64,000 bases of DNA from Frankiaceae bacterium. GTDB lineage: Bacteria; Actinomycetota; Actinomycetes; Mycobacteriales; SCTD01. The stretch lies in assembly GCA_016650445.1 (NCBI GenBank), contig JAENVS010000011.1:200307-264306 (forward strand), given 5' to 3'. Below the pieces are notes generated by a model. The model was given only the letters and a program-made list of their open reading frames with translations. It did no database searches and was not told the DNA's origin. Of the stretch, positions 30,631 to 39,426 are shown piece by piece (position 1 is the stretch's first letter; each line of letters begins with the position of its first letter). A program made the translations under genes and the position numbers.

Positions 30631-31838
30631 CGTCCGCGCCGCTCCAGGACCAGCACTTCCACGGGCGACCCGACCTCGACCCGCGTCACGTCCTCGGGCA
30701 CCACGGCGAGCGCGTTGGCGCGCGACATCCCGGCCAGCAGGTGCGATCCCGGACCCGACACCGGCCGGATCCGGTAGGCGCCGTCGCGCACTTCGAGCGC
30801 GACCCGCAGGAAGGACCGCTTGCCCGGCGGCGAGTCGAGTGCCACGTCTGTCACGGCCTGCACGCGCGGCCGCTCGATCGGCACGGCGCCCAGCATCGTG
30901 CGCAGCGCCGGCCGCACGAACATCTCGAACGACACGAGCGCGCTGACCGGGTTACCCGGCAACCCGAACACCGGTGTGCGGTCAGGGCCGATCGTGCCGA
31001 AGCCCTGCGGCATCCCCGGCTGCATGGCGACCTTGTCGAACGACACCGTCCCTAGACGCGACAGCACCTCCTTCACGACGTCGTAGGCACCGACGGACAC
31101 CCCGCCACTCGTCACGAGCACATCGGCACGGACGAGCTGGTCCTCCAGGGTGTCGGCCAGCTTCCTGGGGTCGTCCGGGACGATGCCGACGCGGTAGGCG
31201 ATCGCACCAGCCTCGACGGCGGCGGCGGTCAACGCCGGGCTGTTGCTGTCCTGGATCTGGCCGGGACCGAGCGGCTCGCCGGGCTCGACCAGCTCGCTGC
31301 CGGTGGAGACCACGACGACACGGGGCTGGGGACGCACGACCAGCCGCGCCCGGCCGACGGCTGCGGCCAAGCCGATCTGCGCGGCACCGAGGTGCACGCC
31401 AGTGGCAAGCACGACGGTGCCGGCCGTCACGTCTTCGCCCGCCCGTCTGACGTAAGCACCGACATCCGGTCGACGGTCGATGCGCACCTGCGCGACGCCG
31501 CCGTCCGTCCACTCGAGGGGGACCACCGCGTCGGCGCCGGCGGGCATCATCGCCCCGGTCATGATGCGGACGCACAAGCCGGGCTGAACCCGCAGGGGCG
31601 AGGCAGGGCCGGCAGCGATGTCTCCGACGACCGGCAGCACAACGGGAACGGTGCCCAGGTCGGCGACCCGCACGGCGTAGCCGTCCATCGCGCTGTTGTC
31701 GAAGCCCGGCAGCGGCGCCGAGGCGACGACGTCCTCCGCGAGGACGCACCCGTGAGCGTCCATCAGACCGAGCTCCAGCGGCGGCAGGGCGTGCACCACC
31801 GACAGCACTGACGCGAGATGCTGCGCGACCGTCTTCAT
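30627..31838 (-). CDS. moeA: molybdopterin molybdotransferase MoeA, or gephyrin-like division protein Glp
   Basis: The 403-residue protein has the MoeA domains. The N-terminal dimer region contains LAEDVVASAPLPGFDNSAMD. The MoCF domain has STGSELVEPGEPLGPGQI and TSGGVSVGAYD. Domain IV follows. As MoeA it would insert molybdate into adenylylated molybdopterin. The neighbours moaC and mog favour that. The flanking galU, rimJ-like and glpR-like genes match the corynebacterial glp locus, whose MoeA paralogue works in cell division. Both roles are possible. ATG 31838 overlaps the galU stop (ATGA). Confidence 0.9.
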   Translation of the reverse strand: MKTVAQHLASVLSVVHALPPLELGLMDAHGCVLAEDVVASAPLPGFDNSAMDGYAVRVADLGTVPVVLPVVGDIAAGPASPLRVQPGLCVRIMTGAMMPAGADAVVPLEWTDGGVAQVRIDRRPDVGAYVRRAGEDVTAGTVVLATGVHLGAAQIGLAAAVGRARLVVRPQPRVVVVSTGSELVEPGEPLGPGQIQDSNSPALTAAAVEAGAIAYRVGIVPDDPRKLADTLEDQLVRADVLVTSGGVSVGAYDVVKEVLSRLGTVSFDKVAMQPGMPQGFGTIGPDRTPVFGLPGNPVSALVSFEMFVRPALRTMLGAVPIERPRVQAVTDVALDSPPGKRSFLRVALEVRDGAYRIRPVSGPGSHLLAGMSRANALAVVPEDVTRVEVGSPVEVLVLERRGR

Positions 31839-32707
31839 GGCCGGCCGGGGAGCCACTCGCGCAGCCACTCCAGCAGCGGCGGCCCGAGGTCGTCGCGGTC
31901 GGCGGCCAGTTGGACGACCGCCTTGAGGTAGTCGAGCCGGTCGCCCGTGTCGTAGCGGCGGCCGCGGAAGACCACGCCGTGCACCGGCTCCATCGAGATG
32001 AGCTCCTGCAGCGCGTCGGTCAGCTGGATCTCGCCGCCCCGCCCCGGCGGAGTAGCGCGCAGCACGGCGAAGACCGTCGGCGACAGGACGTAGCGACCGA
32101 TGACCGCGAGGTTGCTCGGCGCCTCATCGACGGCGGGCTTCTCGATGAGGCCGGTGATGCGTACGACGTCGCCGGTCGCGTCCTCGACAGCGGCACAGCC
32201 GTACAGCGACACCGACTCCCGAGGCACCTCCATCAGGGCGACGACGCTGCCGCCCTCACGTTCCTGCACCGCGATCATCGTCTCGAGCAGCGGGTCGCGC
32301 GCGTCGATCAGGTCGTCGCCGAGCAGCACCGCGAACGGCTCGTCACCGACGTGCTGTGCGGCAGCGAGGACGGCGTGGCCCAGCCCCCGTGGATCGCCCT
32401 GCCGCACGTAGTGGACAGTCGCGATCGCACTGGCCTGCTGCACGAGCGCGAGCTTGTCCTTGTCACCCTTCGCAGCCAGCGTCTCCTCGAGCTCGACCAT
32501 CCGATCGAAGTGGTCCTCGAGTGGCTTCTTGTTGCGTCCGGTGACCAACAGCACGTCGTCGAGGCCGGCGCGGGCGGCCTCTTCCACGACGTACTGGATC
32601 GCGGGCTTGTCGACGACCGGAAGCATCTCCTTCGGCGTCGCCTTGGTGGCCGGCAGGAAGCGCGTGCCGAGCCCGGCGGCCGGGATCACCGCCTTGGTCA
32701 CTGCCAT
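31835..32707 (-). CDS. galU: UTP--glucose-1-phosphate uridylyltransferase
   Basis: The 290-residue nucleotidyltransferase makes UDP-glucose for cell-envelope glycans and trehalose. Motifs are AVIPAAGLGTRFLPATKATPKEMLP (substrate loop, residues about 7-31), VVDKPAIQYVVEEA and FAVLLGDDLID. ATG 32707 follows a TAGGGT hexamer by 7 nt, so the transcript is probably leaderless. Longer in-frame starts upstream overlap the cyclase gene and were rejected. Confidence 0.96.
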   Translation of the reverse strand: MAVTKAVIPAAGLGTRFLPATKATPKEMLPVVDKPAIQYVVEEAARAGLDDVLLVTGRNKKPLEDHFDRMVELEETLAAKGDKDKLALVQQASAIATVHYVRQGDPRGLGHAVLAAAQHVGDEPFAVLLGDDLIDARDPLLETMIAVQEREGGSVVALMEVPRESVSLYGCAAVEDATGDVVRITGLIEKPAVDEAPSNLAVIGRYVLSPTVFAVLRATPPGRGGEIQLTDALQELISMEPVHGVVFRGRRYDTGDRLDYLKAVVQLAADRDDLGPPLLEWLREWLPGRP

Positions 32708-32714
32708 GTGTCCG

Positions 32715-32720
32715 ACCCTA
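32715..32720 (-). promoter_or_regulatory. leaderless-type -10 element of galU
   Basis: On the minus strand TAGGGT is followed by 7 nt and the galU ATG. The first three bases of the hexamer are also the TAG stop codon of the upstream diguanylate cyclase. Confidence 0.65.
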
Positions 32721-34691
32721 GTGCGGGGCGGTCTCCGCGGGCGCGGCAGTCGCGAGCCGCCAGGTGTCCCGACCGGCGTCCTTGGCCTCGTAGAGCGCCT
32801 CGTCGGCGCGGCGCAGCAGTGTGGACGAGCTCCCCCCGTGGGCCGGGAACACGGCCGCGCCGATGGAGACCGTGACCTCGATACCGTGCTGACCGGGCTC
32901 GCCGAAGGGCCGGCGGCGGACAGCGTCGCAGATGCGCTCTGCGGCCTGCGCGGCACCGGGCTCGTCGGTCTCGGGCAGGATCACGACGACTTCCTCCCCG
33001 CCGTACCGGGCAACGGTGTCGACGTCACGCACTTGACTGCGCACCCGGGCGGCGAGCTCGACGAGGACCGCATCCCCGCGCTGGTGTCCGTAGGTGTCGT
33101 TGACGGCCTTGAACAGGTCGAGGTCGAGCATGAGCAGTGCGAGTGGTCGGCCGAAACGAGCCGAGCGCTCGATCTCCTTGCCGATCGTCATCGTGAAGTA
33201 CCGGTAGTTCCACAGGCCGGTGAGCCCGTCGGTGATGGACAGCCGCCGCGCCTCGTCGTGCAGCAGCACGTTGTCGATCGCGACGGTTGCCTGACTGGCG
33301 AACGTGCGGATCGTCGCGAGGTCGCGCTGGTCGAACGTCTCCGCATCGAGTCGGTCGAACAGGTCGAGGACACCGATGACGGTTCCGGAGCTCTTGAGCG
33401 GCACGGCGATCACCGAGCCCCTTGCCGGCTCGCCAGGTGCAGGACGTAGCTGCCCCGCGCCATCTCCGAGTCGTCCCATCGCGATCTCACCGGTCTGAGC
33501 GACCCTGCCGGTCACGCCCTGCCCCGCAGGAAGTCGAAGGTCGGCGGGGACGCCGCGCTCCTCCACCCCGCGGGCCACCTCGAGCACGAGCTCGCTACGA
33601 GCCGCCCCGAACATGAGGACCATGCCGGCCTGCGCCCGCGTCGACGCCATCGCCGTCTCCAGGACCACGGTGAGGATGCGGGCGAGGTCGTGCGTGCTCG
33701 ACAGCGTGTCGCCCAGGCGGGAGAGCCCGGCCTGCAGCTCGTCGCGACTGGCCTCCAGCGCCCGGACGTAGGTGCGCAGGTCCTCGGTCATGTCGTTGAA
33801 CGTCTCGGCGAGCCGGCCCACTTCGTCGCGGGATCGCACCTCGATCGCCGTGTCCAGGTCTCCGGACGCGATCCGCGCGGCCGCCTCGCCGAGCGCCTCG
33901 AGCGGACGGGTGGTGGCCCGCGCGAGCAGCCAGGCGATCCCGGCGGCGAGCAGCACCGCACCCAGCAGGACCGCGACGGTCAGCGCCAACAGGCCCGGGC
34001 CCCGGGCCTGAGGCAGCGCGACGACCACGGTGTACGGCTGCCCTTCCCGTGCGGGTGACAGCACCGCGACCTGGGCGCTCGCGCGGCTCACCTGCTCCGG
34101 CGACTCGACCAGCCCGGGCACCAGGTCGGCGGGCAGCCGCCCGCTGCTGGCGACGACCCGGCTGCCGACGAGCAGAGCCACCTGACCCGTCCCGACCGCG
34201 GCCTGCAGCCGCCGAGCGAGCGCGGTGTCGACGCGATACGACGCCAGAGCACGGCCAGCATCCGCACCCGATGCCGCGTTGAGCTGAACCGCCGCGGTAA
34301 GGAACGGCTCGGTCCCCGGGACCCCGGTGACGCAGTCGCCTGCGGCGGCGGTGGTCGGTGCCGTCCCGGCTGCGGCAACGGTTGCTCCGGACGGCGAGCT
34401 CACCCGCACACCGTCGGCGAGCCCGCGCTGAACCAGGTCGGCGACGGCCCGGGCACCCGCCGGACCGGGAGCCCCGGACCACGCACGGCCGGCAGCCTCC
34501 GCGGTCGCCCGGGCCCGGTCGCAGTACCCCGCCAGGACGGTCGCGACGAGGCGGGCGCTGGCCGTCGCGGTCTCGCCCTGCCGGGTGGCGTTGGCGCGAG
34601 GGAAGGCTCGCGTCACGAGCAGCCCGCCGACCAGCAGCGGCACGAGGACGACGACGACGAAGGCAGCGGTCAGGCGAGTACGCAGCGTCAC
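32718..34691 (-). CDS. membrane diguanylate cyclase (sensor-HAMP-GAF-GGDEF)
   Basis: The 657-residue protein has a membrane helix near residues 8-28, an extracytoplasmic sensor of about 200 residues, a second helix (about 235-258), a HAMP domain (TTRPLEALGEAAARIASGDL), a GAF domain (about 320-480) and a C-terminal GGDEF domain starting LSITDGLTGLWNYRYF. The active-site loop reads RYGGEEV near residue 562: GGEE is kept but the usual Phe is Val. RDVD lies exactly five residues before it, the RxxD product-inhibition site. It should make c-di-GMP in response to an external signal. GTG 34691 has GGAGGG upstream and places the first helix correctly. Confidence 0.92.
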   Translation of the reverse strand: MTLRTRLTAAFVVVVLVPLLVGGLLVTRAFPRANATRQGETATASARLVATVLAGYCDRARATAEAAGRAWSGAPGPAGARAVADLVQRGLADGVRVSSPSGATVAAAGTAPTTAAAGDCVTGVPGTEPFLTAAVQLNAASGADAGRALASYRVDTALARRLQAAVGTGQVALLVGSRVVASSGRLPADLVPGLVESPEQVSRASAQVAVLSPAREGQPYTVVVALPQARGPGLLALTVAVLLGAVLLAAGIAWLLARATTRPLEALGEAAARIASGDLDTAIEVRSRDEVGRLAETFNDMTEDLRTYVRALEASRDELQAGLSRLGDTLSSTHDLARILTVVLETAMASTRAQAGMVLMFGAARSELVLEVARGVEERGVPADLRLPAGQGVTGRVAQTGEIAMGRLGDGAGQLRPAPGEPARGSVIAVPLKSSGTVIGVLDLFDRLDAETFDQRDLATIRTFASQATVAIDNVLLHDEARRLSITDGLTGLWNYRYFTMTIGKEIERSARFGRPLALLMLDLDLFKAVNDTYGHQRGDAVLVELAARVRSQVRDVDTVARYGGEEVVVILPETDEPGAAQAAERICDAVRRRPFGEPGQHGIEVTVSIGAAVFPAHGGSSSTLLRRADEALYEAKDAGRDTWRLATAAPAETAPH

Positions 34692-34740
34692 GCCGTCCCG
34701 TCCCTCCGAATCGTCATGCCCGTCCTGGAATGCTCGCACG

Positions 34741-35238
34741 ATGCAGCCGAAGGAGTCTCTCCGCTCAGCCGCGCTGTCGCGTCGCGCTGCCATGTCGGCG
34801 GCCGAGCGTGAGCAAGCCGGCATCGCCCTCGTGGCGGCGCTGCGCGACCTCGTCCAGCACGCAGAACGCGTCGCGGCCTACGTCCCGTTCGGCTCGGAGC
34901 CACCGATCACCGCCATCCTCGGCGAGCGCGAGGACATCCTGATCCCGGTGCTCCTGCCCGACAACGACCTCGAGTGGAGCACGGGTGACGTGTTGCACGG
35001 ACCGGACGCGATCGCGGGATGCGACGTCGTACTCGTCCCGGCTCTCGCAGTCGACCGGCACGGCAACCGACTCGGGCGCGGCGGCGGGTCGTACGACCGC
35101 GCGTTGCGACGCGCGACCGGGGTGACGATCGCGGTGCTGTACGACGGTGAGTGGGTGGAGCAGCTGCCGGCTGAGGCGCACGACACGCGCGTGGGCGCCG
35201 TCGTCATGCCGTCGACCGGGCTGGTCCGGCTCGGCTAG
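34741..35238 (+). CDS. 5-formyltetrahydrofolate cyclo-ligase
   Basis: The 165-residue enzyme converts 5-formyl-THF to 5,10-methenyl-THF with ATP. Motifs are the N-terminal KESLRSAALSRRAAM, central VLVPALAVDRHGNRLGRGGGSYDRAL (ATP/Mg loop, residues about 98-123) and a late DTRVGAVVMP. It is slightly shorter than many homologues (about 190). ATG 34741 is chosen because earlier starts overlap the divergent cyclase. It converges on the HATPase-SpoIIE gene with stops overlapping in CTAG. M. tuberculosis Rv0992c occupies the equivalent place. Confidence 0.93.
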   Translation: MQPKESLRSAALSRRAAMSAAEREQAGIALVAALRDLVQHAERVAAYVPFGSEPPITAILGEREDILIPVLLPDNDLEWSTGDVLHGPDAIAGCDVVLVPALAVDRHGNRLGRGGGSYDRALRRATGVTIAVLYDGEWVEQLPAEAHDTRVGAVVMPSTGLVRLG

Positions 35239-38200
35239 GACGCGGGGTACTCGGCCACCACCAGTGCCAGGTCGTCACCGAGGCTGCCTCCGACGATCAC
35301 GCGAAGCTCACCGAGGATGCGGCTGAGCACTCCGGCGATCGGACCGCCGTCGCCGAGTGGGCCGATGACGTCGTCGAGCGGGACGAAGGCACCCGCCGGG
35401 TCGCGCGCCTCGAGGATGCCGTCCGTGTAGAGGAGCAGCCGGGCCCCCGGCTGCAGCTGGACCGTGACCGGCTGGGGGTCCGCGCCGAGCCCGAGCGGCA
35501 GGCTGTCCGCCGCACCCACCGGACGGATCACGACGCCATCCGCGAGCATGGCCGGCGGGTGCCCGCAGGTGACGATCGAGCAGAGCCCGTCGGGAGTGAT
35601 CTCGGCCATCACGGCGGTGACGAAGTCCTCGTCGCCGAGGTAGGGCCGGAGCCGGTCGTCGACGCGTCGCGCGAGCATCCCGAGATCTGCGCAGTCGACC
35701 GCCGCGGAGCGGAAGTGGCCGAGGACAACGGTCGCCATCCGGACCGCCTCCAAGCCCTTCCCACGGACGTCTCCGATCAGGATGCGGACGGCGCCCTCGC
35801 GCTCGACCGCCTCGTACAGGTCTCCGCCGACGAGGGCGTCGCGCGCTGCGCTCACGTAGGCAGCAGCCAGGGACACCGGTCCGAGCCGCTCGGGCATCGG
35901 GGCGAGGATCGCGTGCTGGGCCGCCTCGGCGACGCGGGTGATCGCCGCCAGCTGCCCGCTCTGGTGGCTGTACGCCTGGGCGTTCTCCACCGCGACCGCG
36001 GCGCGGGCGGCGAGGTCCTCGGCGAACGACAAGTCGGCCGCGTCGTAGACGCGGCCGCTCTCCGCACCGATCAGCGTCAACGCACCGAAGGTCCCGGCCC
36101 GGCCGGTCAACGGCACGACGAGGCCGCTGCGGATGTGCAAGGACCGGAGGAGCTGCAGGTGCTCGTCGTCGACAGCAGAGCTCGCGAGCCGCTCGTCGCT
36201 GACGGTGGTGTACAGCTCGCTGACCCCTGCACGGATGACATGCGGTACGCCGGCCGATGCGTCAGGGTCGGCCGGGTAGTGCTCACGGAGGCGTTGCGCG
36301 AAGGCGATCCTCTCAGGGTCCGAGTGCATGACCGCGACGGCCTTCACCTCACCGTCCTCGAGGATGTCGACGGAGGCCCAGTCGGCCAGTCCCGGCACGA
36401 CCAGCCGGGCGAGCGTCGACAGGGTCTCGCGAACGTCCAGCGTGCGCCCGAGCTCGGCAGAGGCGTGTGCCAGGAAGGCGAGCCGGTCCGTCGCGATGCG
36501 GCTCTTCTCGAGTGCCCGGGCGCGGTCGACGGCCTGTGCGCAGGTGTCGGCGAGGGCCGACAGGAACCGCAGGCCGGTCTGGTCGAACTCGTGCGGGCGC
36601 GGGAAGCTCAGCGAGAAGACGCCGAGGCGCCGCGCACCGAGCGACACCGGGACGCAGACCAGGCTGCGGTCCGCAGAGGTCTGCCCGGCCAGCAACGGGA
36701 AGCGACGCTCCATCTCCTCCAAGCTCGCAACGATGACCGGTGCGTTGGTCCGCACCGCCTCGCTGGCGGGCAGCTGCGCCGCAACCGGGAAGGTGTGCCA
36801 TCGCTCGGCCGCCACCGCGCCGAGCCCGTGCGACCCGACGACCTCCAACGTGTCGTCGTCGACGAGGAGGCAGAACGACGTCAGCTCCGCTCCGACGGCG
36901 TCGCCGGCGTGGCTGATGACGATGTCGGAGATCTCACGCGCGTCCGCGGCACCGCTGAGGGCAGCCGTCACCTGCTGGAGGCGGGCCAGCCGCTGGGCGA
37001 TGTCCTCCGCCTGGGCCCGGGCCTGCCGCTCCCCCTCGTAGAGCATGGTCCGCTCGAGCGCCTGCGCCGTCTGCGCGGCGAGGGCCGCGATGAAGGCCCG
37101 CTCGTCTGCGTCGAACAGCTGCGCGGTGTCGAAGCTGAACCGCAGCGCGCCGAGAACCCGGCCGGTGCCGCTGAGGGGCACGGCGCAGACCGCCATCGTC
37201 TGCGGCTCGAGCTCTGCCAGGCCGGGGAAGTGCTCGTCGCGTGCCTGCCGCGACTCGACCCACACGGCTTCACCGGTGCGGATGGCCCGCGCCGCCGGCA
37301 GGTCGGCGTCCGACGGCTCACTCCGGAGCAGCGTCACGAGGCCGATCGGGTAGCCGATCGCGCCGGGCACGGACAGGCTGCCGTCCGGCTGCGCCAGCAG
37401 CAGCCCGCCGCCTGCAGCACCGAGGACCGCCAAGCCGGCCGAAAGGACGACCTCGGCGACGTCCTCCTCGGTGGCGGCGCTCGCGAGCCGTGCGGTCACC
37501 GCCTGCAGCCGGGCAGCGCGGGCGCTGGCTCGCTGGGCCGCGGCCACCGTGCCGAGCTCGTCGAGGAGGCGCTGCTCGAAGGTGGGCGGCCGTTCGGCCG
37601 ATCCACCCGAGGCCGCACGGCGAACCTGGTCGACCAGCGCGCCGACGTACCACTGGCGGAACACGCGGTGCTGCGGCGGCGTCTCCAGCGTCAGCAGTCG
37701 GGCGTCGCGAGCGTAGGCGTCCGCCACGTCGAGCGCGGCGAGGTAGTTCTCCCCCGCTTCGACGGCCGACAGCGACAGCGTGACCGTGAGGTCGGTGCGC
37801 TCGTCGCCGCGGTTCGCCGCGGCGATCGCCTGTCGCTTGACGGCGTAGCGGGCGGCAGCGAAGCGGTGCACGACCGTGTCGATCATCCGGGCGAGGTCCT
37901 CAGGGACTGTCGCGGTGTGACCCGAGGCCTCCCCCGCCGACGCCAGCGCGAACTCGCGCACGAGGTTGTCGACGTGCGCCTTCGCAGAGATCAGCAGTTC
38001 GGTCGGGACGTCTCCGAGCGCGACCGTGTAGGTCGGCTCGTGGTCGGCGTCGTCCGCCCACGCGGCGAGCACGCTGTCGACGTCGAGGTCGTCCTGGCTG
38101 TCCAGCTCCGCTCTCGGCGCGAGCTCGCACCAGACGGACTTGCCATCGGGCAGCTGGTCCACGCCCCAGCGCGCCGAGATCGCCTCGACGAGCGCGATCC

Positions 38201-38531
38201 CGCGACCGGTCATGGTGTCCATCGTGGCGAACGGCCGCACCGGGCTCAGCCGGCTGCCGTCGTGCGCCTCCACCCGGACGCCGCCGGGTATCGGGGCGAC
38301 TGCCAGCTCCAGGGGCGGTACGCCGTGCAGCACGGCATTGCTGACCAGCTCCGACACCGCGAGTGCCGCGTCGTCGGCGAGGTCCGGCAGCTGCCACGAC
38401 CGGATGAGTTCGACGGCGAACCGCCGGGCCATCGAGACCGCGGCGACGTCGTCGGCCAGCGGCATCGCGCGCCGCTGCGGGACGGCCGGATCAGCTGCGC
38501 TGCCCGCGTCCTGCACCGTCATCACCCCCAC
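35235..38531 (-). CDS. giant HATPase-GAF-SpoIIE signalling protein
   Basis: The 1098-residue soluble protein begins with an RsbW-like HATPase (residues about 25-150, N-box ELVSNAVLHG with Glu61 and Asn65, later MTGRGIALVEAI). A helical linker follows. At least three GAF-like domains lie between about residues 340 and 890. The C-terminal SpoIIE/PP2C phosphatase (about 900-1098) has GDVRGKG, TCGHPPAML, LLYTDGILEARD and DDLALVV. Such proteins can phosphorylate and dephosphorylate STAS anti-anti-sigma factors in partner switching. The signals are unknown. ATG 38522 is an alternative start. Confidence 0.9.
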   Translation of the reverse strand: MGVMTVQDAGSAADPAVPQRRAMPLADDVAAVSMARRFAVELIRSWQLPDLADDAALAVSELVSNAVLHGVPPLELAVAPIPGGVRVEAHDGSRLSPVRPFATMDTMTGRGIALVEAISARWGVDQLPDGKSVWCELAPRAELDSQDDLDVDSVLAAWADDADHEPTYTVALGDVPTELLISAKAHVDNLVREFALASAGEASGHTATVPEDLARMIDTVVHRFAAARYAVKRQAIAAANRGDERTDLTVTLSLSAVEAGENYLAALDVADAYARDARLLTLETPPQHRVFRQWYVGALVDQVRRAASGGSAERPPTFEQRLLDELGTVAAAQRASARAARLQAVTARLASAATEEDVAEVVLSAGLAVLGAAGGGLLLAQPDGSLSVPGAIGYPIGLVTLLRSEPSDADLPAARAIRTGEAVWVESRQARDEHFPGLAELEPQTMAVCAVPLSGTGRVLGALRFSFDTAQLFDADERAFIAALAAQTAQALERTMLYEGERQARAQAEDIAQRLARLQQVTAALSGAADAREISDIVISHAGDAVGAELTSFCLLVDDDTLEVVGSHGLGAVAAERWHTFPVAAQLPASEAVRTNAPVIVASLEEMERRFPLLAGQTSADRSLVCVPVSLGARRLGVFSLSFPRPHEFDQTGLRFLSALADTCAQAVDRARALEKSRIATDRLAFLAHASAELGRTLDVRETLSTLARLVVPGLADWASVDILEDGEVKAVAVMHSDPERIAFAQRLREHYPADPDASAGVPHVIRAGVSELYTTVSDERLASSAVDDEHLQLLRSLHIRSGLVVPLTGRAGTFGALTLIGAESGRVYDAADLSFAEDLAARAAVAVENAQAYSHQSGQLAAITRVAEAAQHAILAPMPERLGPVSLAAAYVSAARDALVGGDLYEAVEREGAVRILIGDVRGKGLEAVRMATVVLGHFRSAAVDCADLGMLARRVDDRLRPYLGDEDFVTAVMAEITPDGLCSIVTCGHPPAMLADGVVIRPVGAADSLPLGLGADPQPVTVQLQPGARLLLYTDGILEARDPAGAFVPLDDVIGPLGDGGPIAGVLSRILGELRVIVGGSLGDDLALVVAEYPAS

Positions 38532-38591
38532 GCCGCCGCCAGCGGGTCTTCAGTGTGCACGCCGAACGACTGCGGGCAGCGCCGACTCGCG

Positions 38592-38735
38592 TCAGTAGTA
38601 GCGGCGGCGGGTCCCGCCCACGGGAACGAAGTTCAGGACGAGCCCGACGACGAGCAGGACCAGGCCGATCACGAACAGGATGTTGATGCTCGCCAGCAGA
38701 CCGATGAGAAGCAGGATGATTCCGAGCACGACCAT
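38592..38735 (-). CDS. DUF6131-type small membrane protein
   Basis: The 47-residue protein has two membrane helices (VVLGIILLLIGLLASINIL and FVIGLVLLVVGLVLNFVPV) and a basic end (GGTRRRYY). It resembles DUF6131 proteins of actinobacteria, whose function is not known. The ATG has GGAG 8 nt upstream. Confidence 0.75.
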   Translation of the reverse strand: MVVLGIILLLIGLLASINILFVIGLVLLVVGLVLNFVPVGGTRRRYY

Positions 38736-38957
38736 GGTGGTGTCTCCTTCGCACCGCCCCGGCGGCGGATCGGGATGATCTTTCCCCCTGACACGCTCGC
38801 CGAACCTCGTCGGGCCCGAGGTCACCCGTTCGACGTACACGTGTTTGACCGAGGGGACGGCGGGACCGGCACTGCGCGACCGCTGTCGTGCGACCGAAGC
38901 GTCTGATCTGGACAAACAGCCCTCGTGCTGGACGCCGGCAGGCGCCGTACCGCACAA

Positions 38958-38984
38958 TTGGCACTCAGCCCGTGTGAGTGCCAG
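38958..38984 (+). promoter_or_regulatory. CIRCE-type HrcA operator before the Ruc-like gene
   Basis: TTGGCACTC-N9-GAGTGCCAG is a 27-bp inverted repeat with the 9-9-9 layout of CIRCE (consensus TTAGCACTC-N9-GAGTGCTAA). It ends next to the AGGAGG Shine-Dalgarno of the following gene, so HrcA could block both transcription and, in RNA form, ribosome binding. The hrcA gene is not in this window. Confidence 0.85.
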
Positions 38985-38995
38985 GAGGACGGCTC

Positions 38996-39331
38996 GTGCC
39001 GACGTATCAGTACGCATGCACCGCCTGCGGCGAGCAGCTCGAGGCGGTGCAGTCGTTCACGGACGCGGCGCTGACCGAGTGCCCCGCGTGCGGCGGCGCG
39101 CTGCGCAAGGTCTTCTCCGCGGTCGGCGTGGTCTTCAAGGGCTCCGGCTTCTACAAGACCGACAGCCGCAAGCGCACGACCGACGACGGCGGCGGCGGCG
39201 AGAAGAAGACCGACGCCGGGAAGAAGGAGACCTCCGCGGGCACGGACAGCGCGCCGAAGTCGGAGAGCAAGAGCAGCGACAGCAAGGCAACGCCGAGCAC
39301 GTCCAGCACCCCGGCGGCCAAGTCCGCCTGA
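38996..39331 (+). CDS. ruc: FmdB-type zinc-ribbon protein, Ruc-like redox-regulated chaperone
   Basis: The 111-residue protein has an N-terminal zinc ribbon with Cys8-x-x-Cys11 and Cys29-x-x-Cys32 (YACTACG, then CPACGG). From about residue 55 it has a disordered tail rich in Lys, Ser, Thr, Glu and Asp. This matches M. tuberculosis Rv0991c (Ruc), a chaperone activated when oxidation releases zinc. GTG 38996 follows AGGAGG by 7 nt. The upstream CIRCE element fits heat-shock control, and galU, 5-FTHF ligase and mscL are near it in both genomes. Other FmdB proteins lack the tail, so the identification is good but not proven. Confidence 0.8.
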   Translation: MPTYQYACTACGEQLEAVQSFTDAALTECPACGGALRKVFSAVGVVFKGSGFYKTDSRKRTTDDGGGGEKKTDAGKKETSAGTDSAPKSESKSSDSKATPSTSSTPAAKSA

Positions 39332-39426
39332 CGGCTGTGGACGGCCGGGCCCGCTGTGGGCGCCGGCTGCCTCCCGCTCGGCCGGCGCCCTAGTCTCGGC
39401 GCCGTCGATCGCAGGGGGTGCAGCGC

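Noticed and set aside
35559-38906. 1115-codon plus-strand frame antisense to the HATPase-SpoIIE gene
   Set aside because: No recognisable domain; the minus-strand frame has intact kinase and phosphatase motifs.
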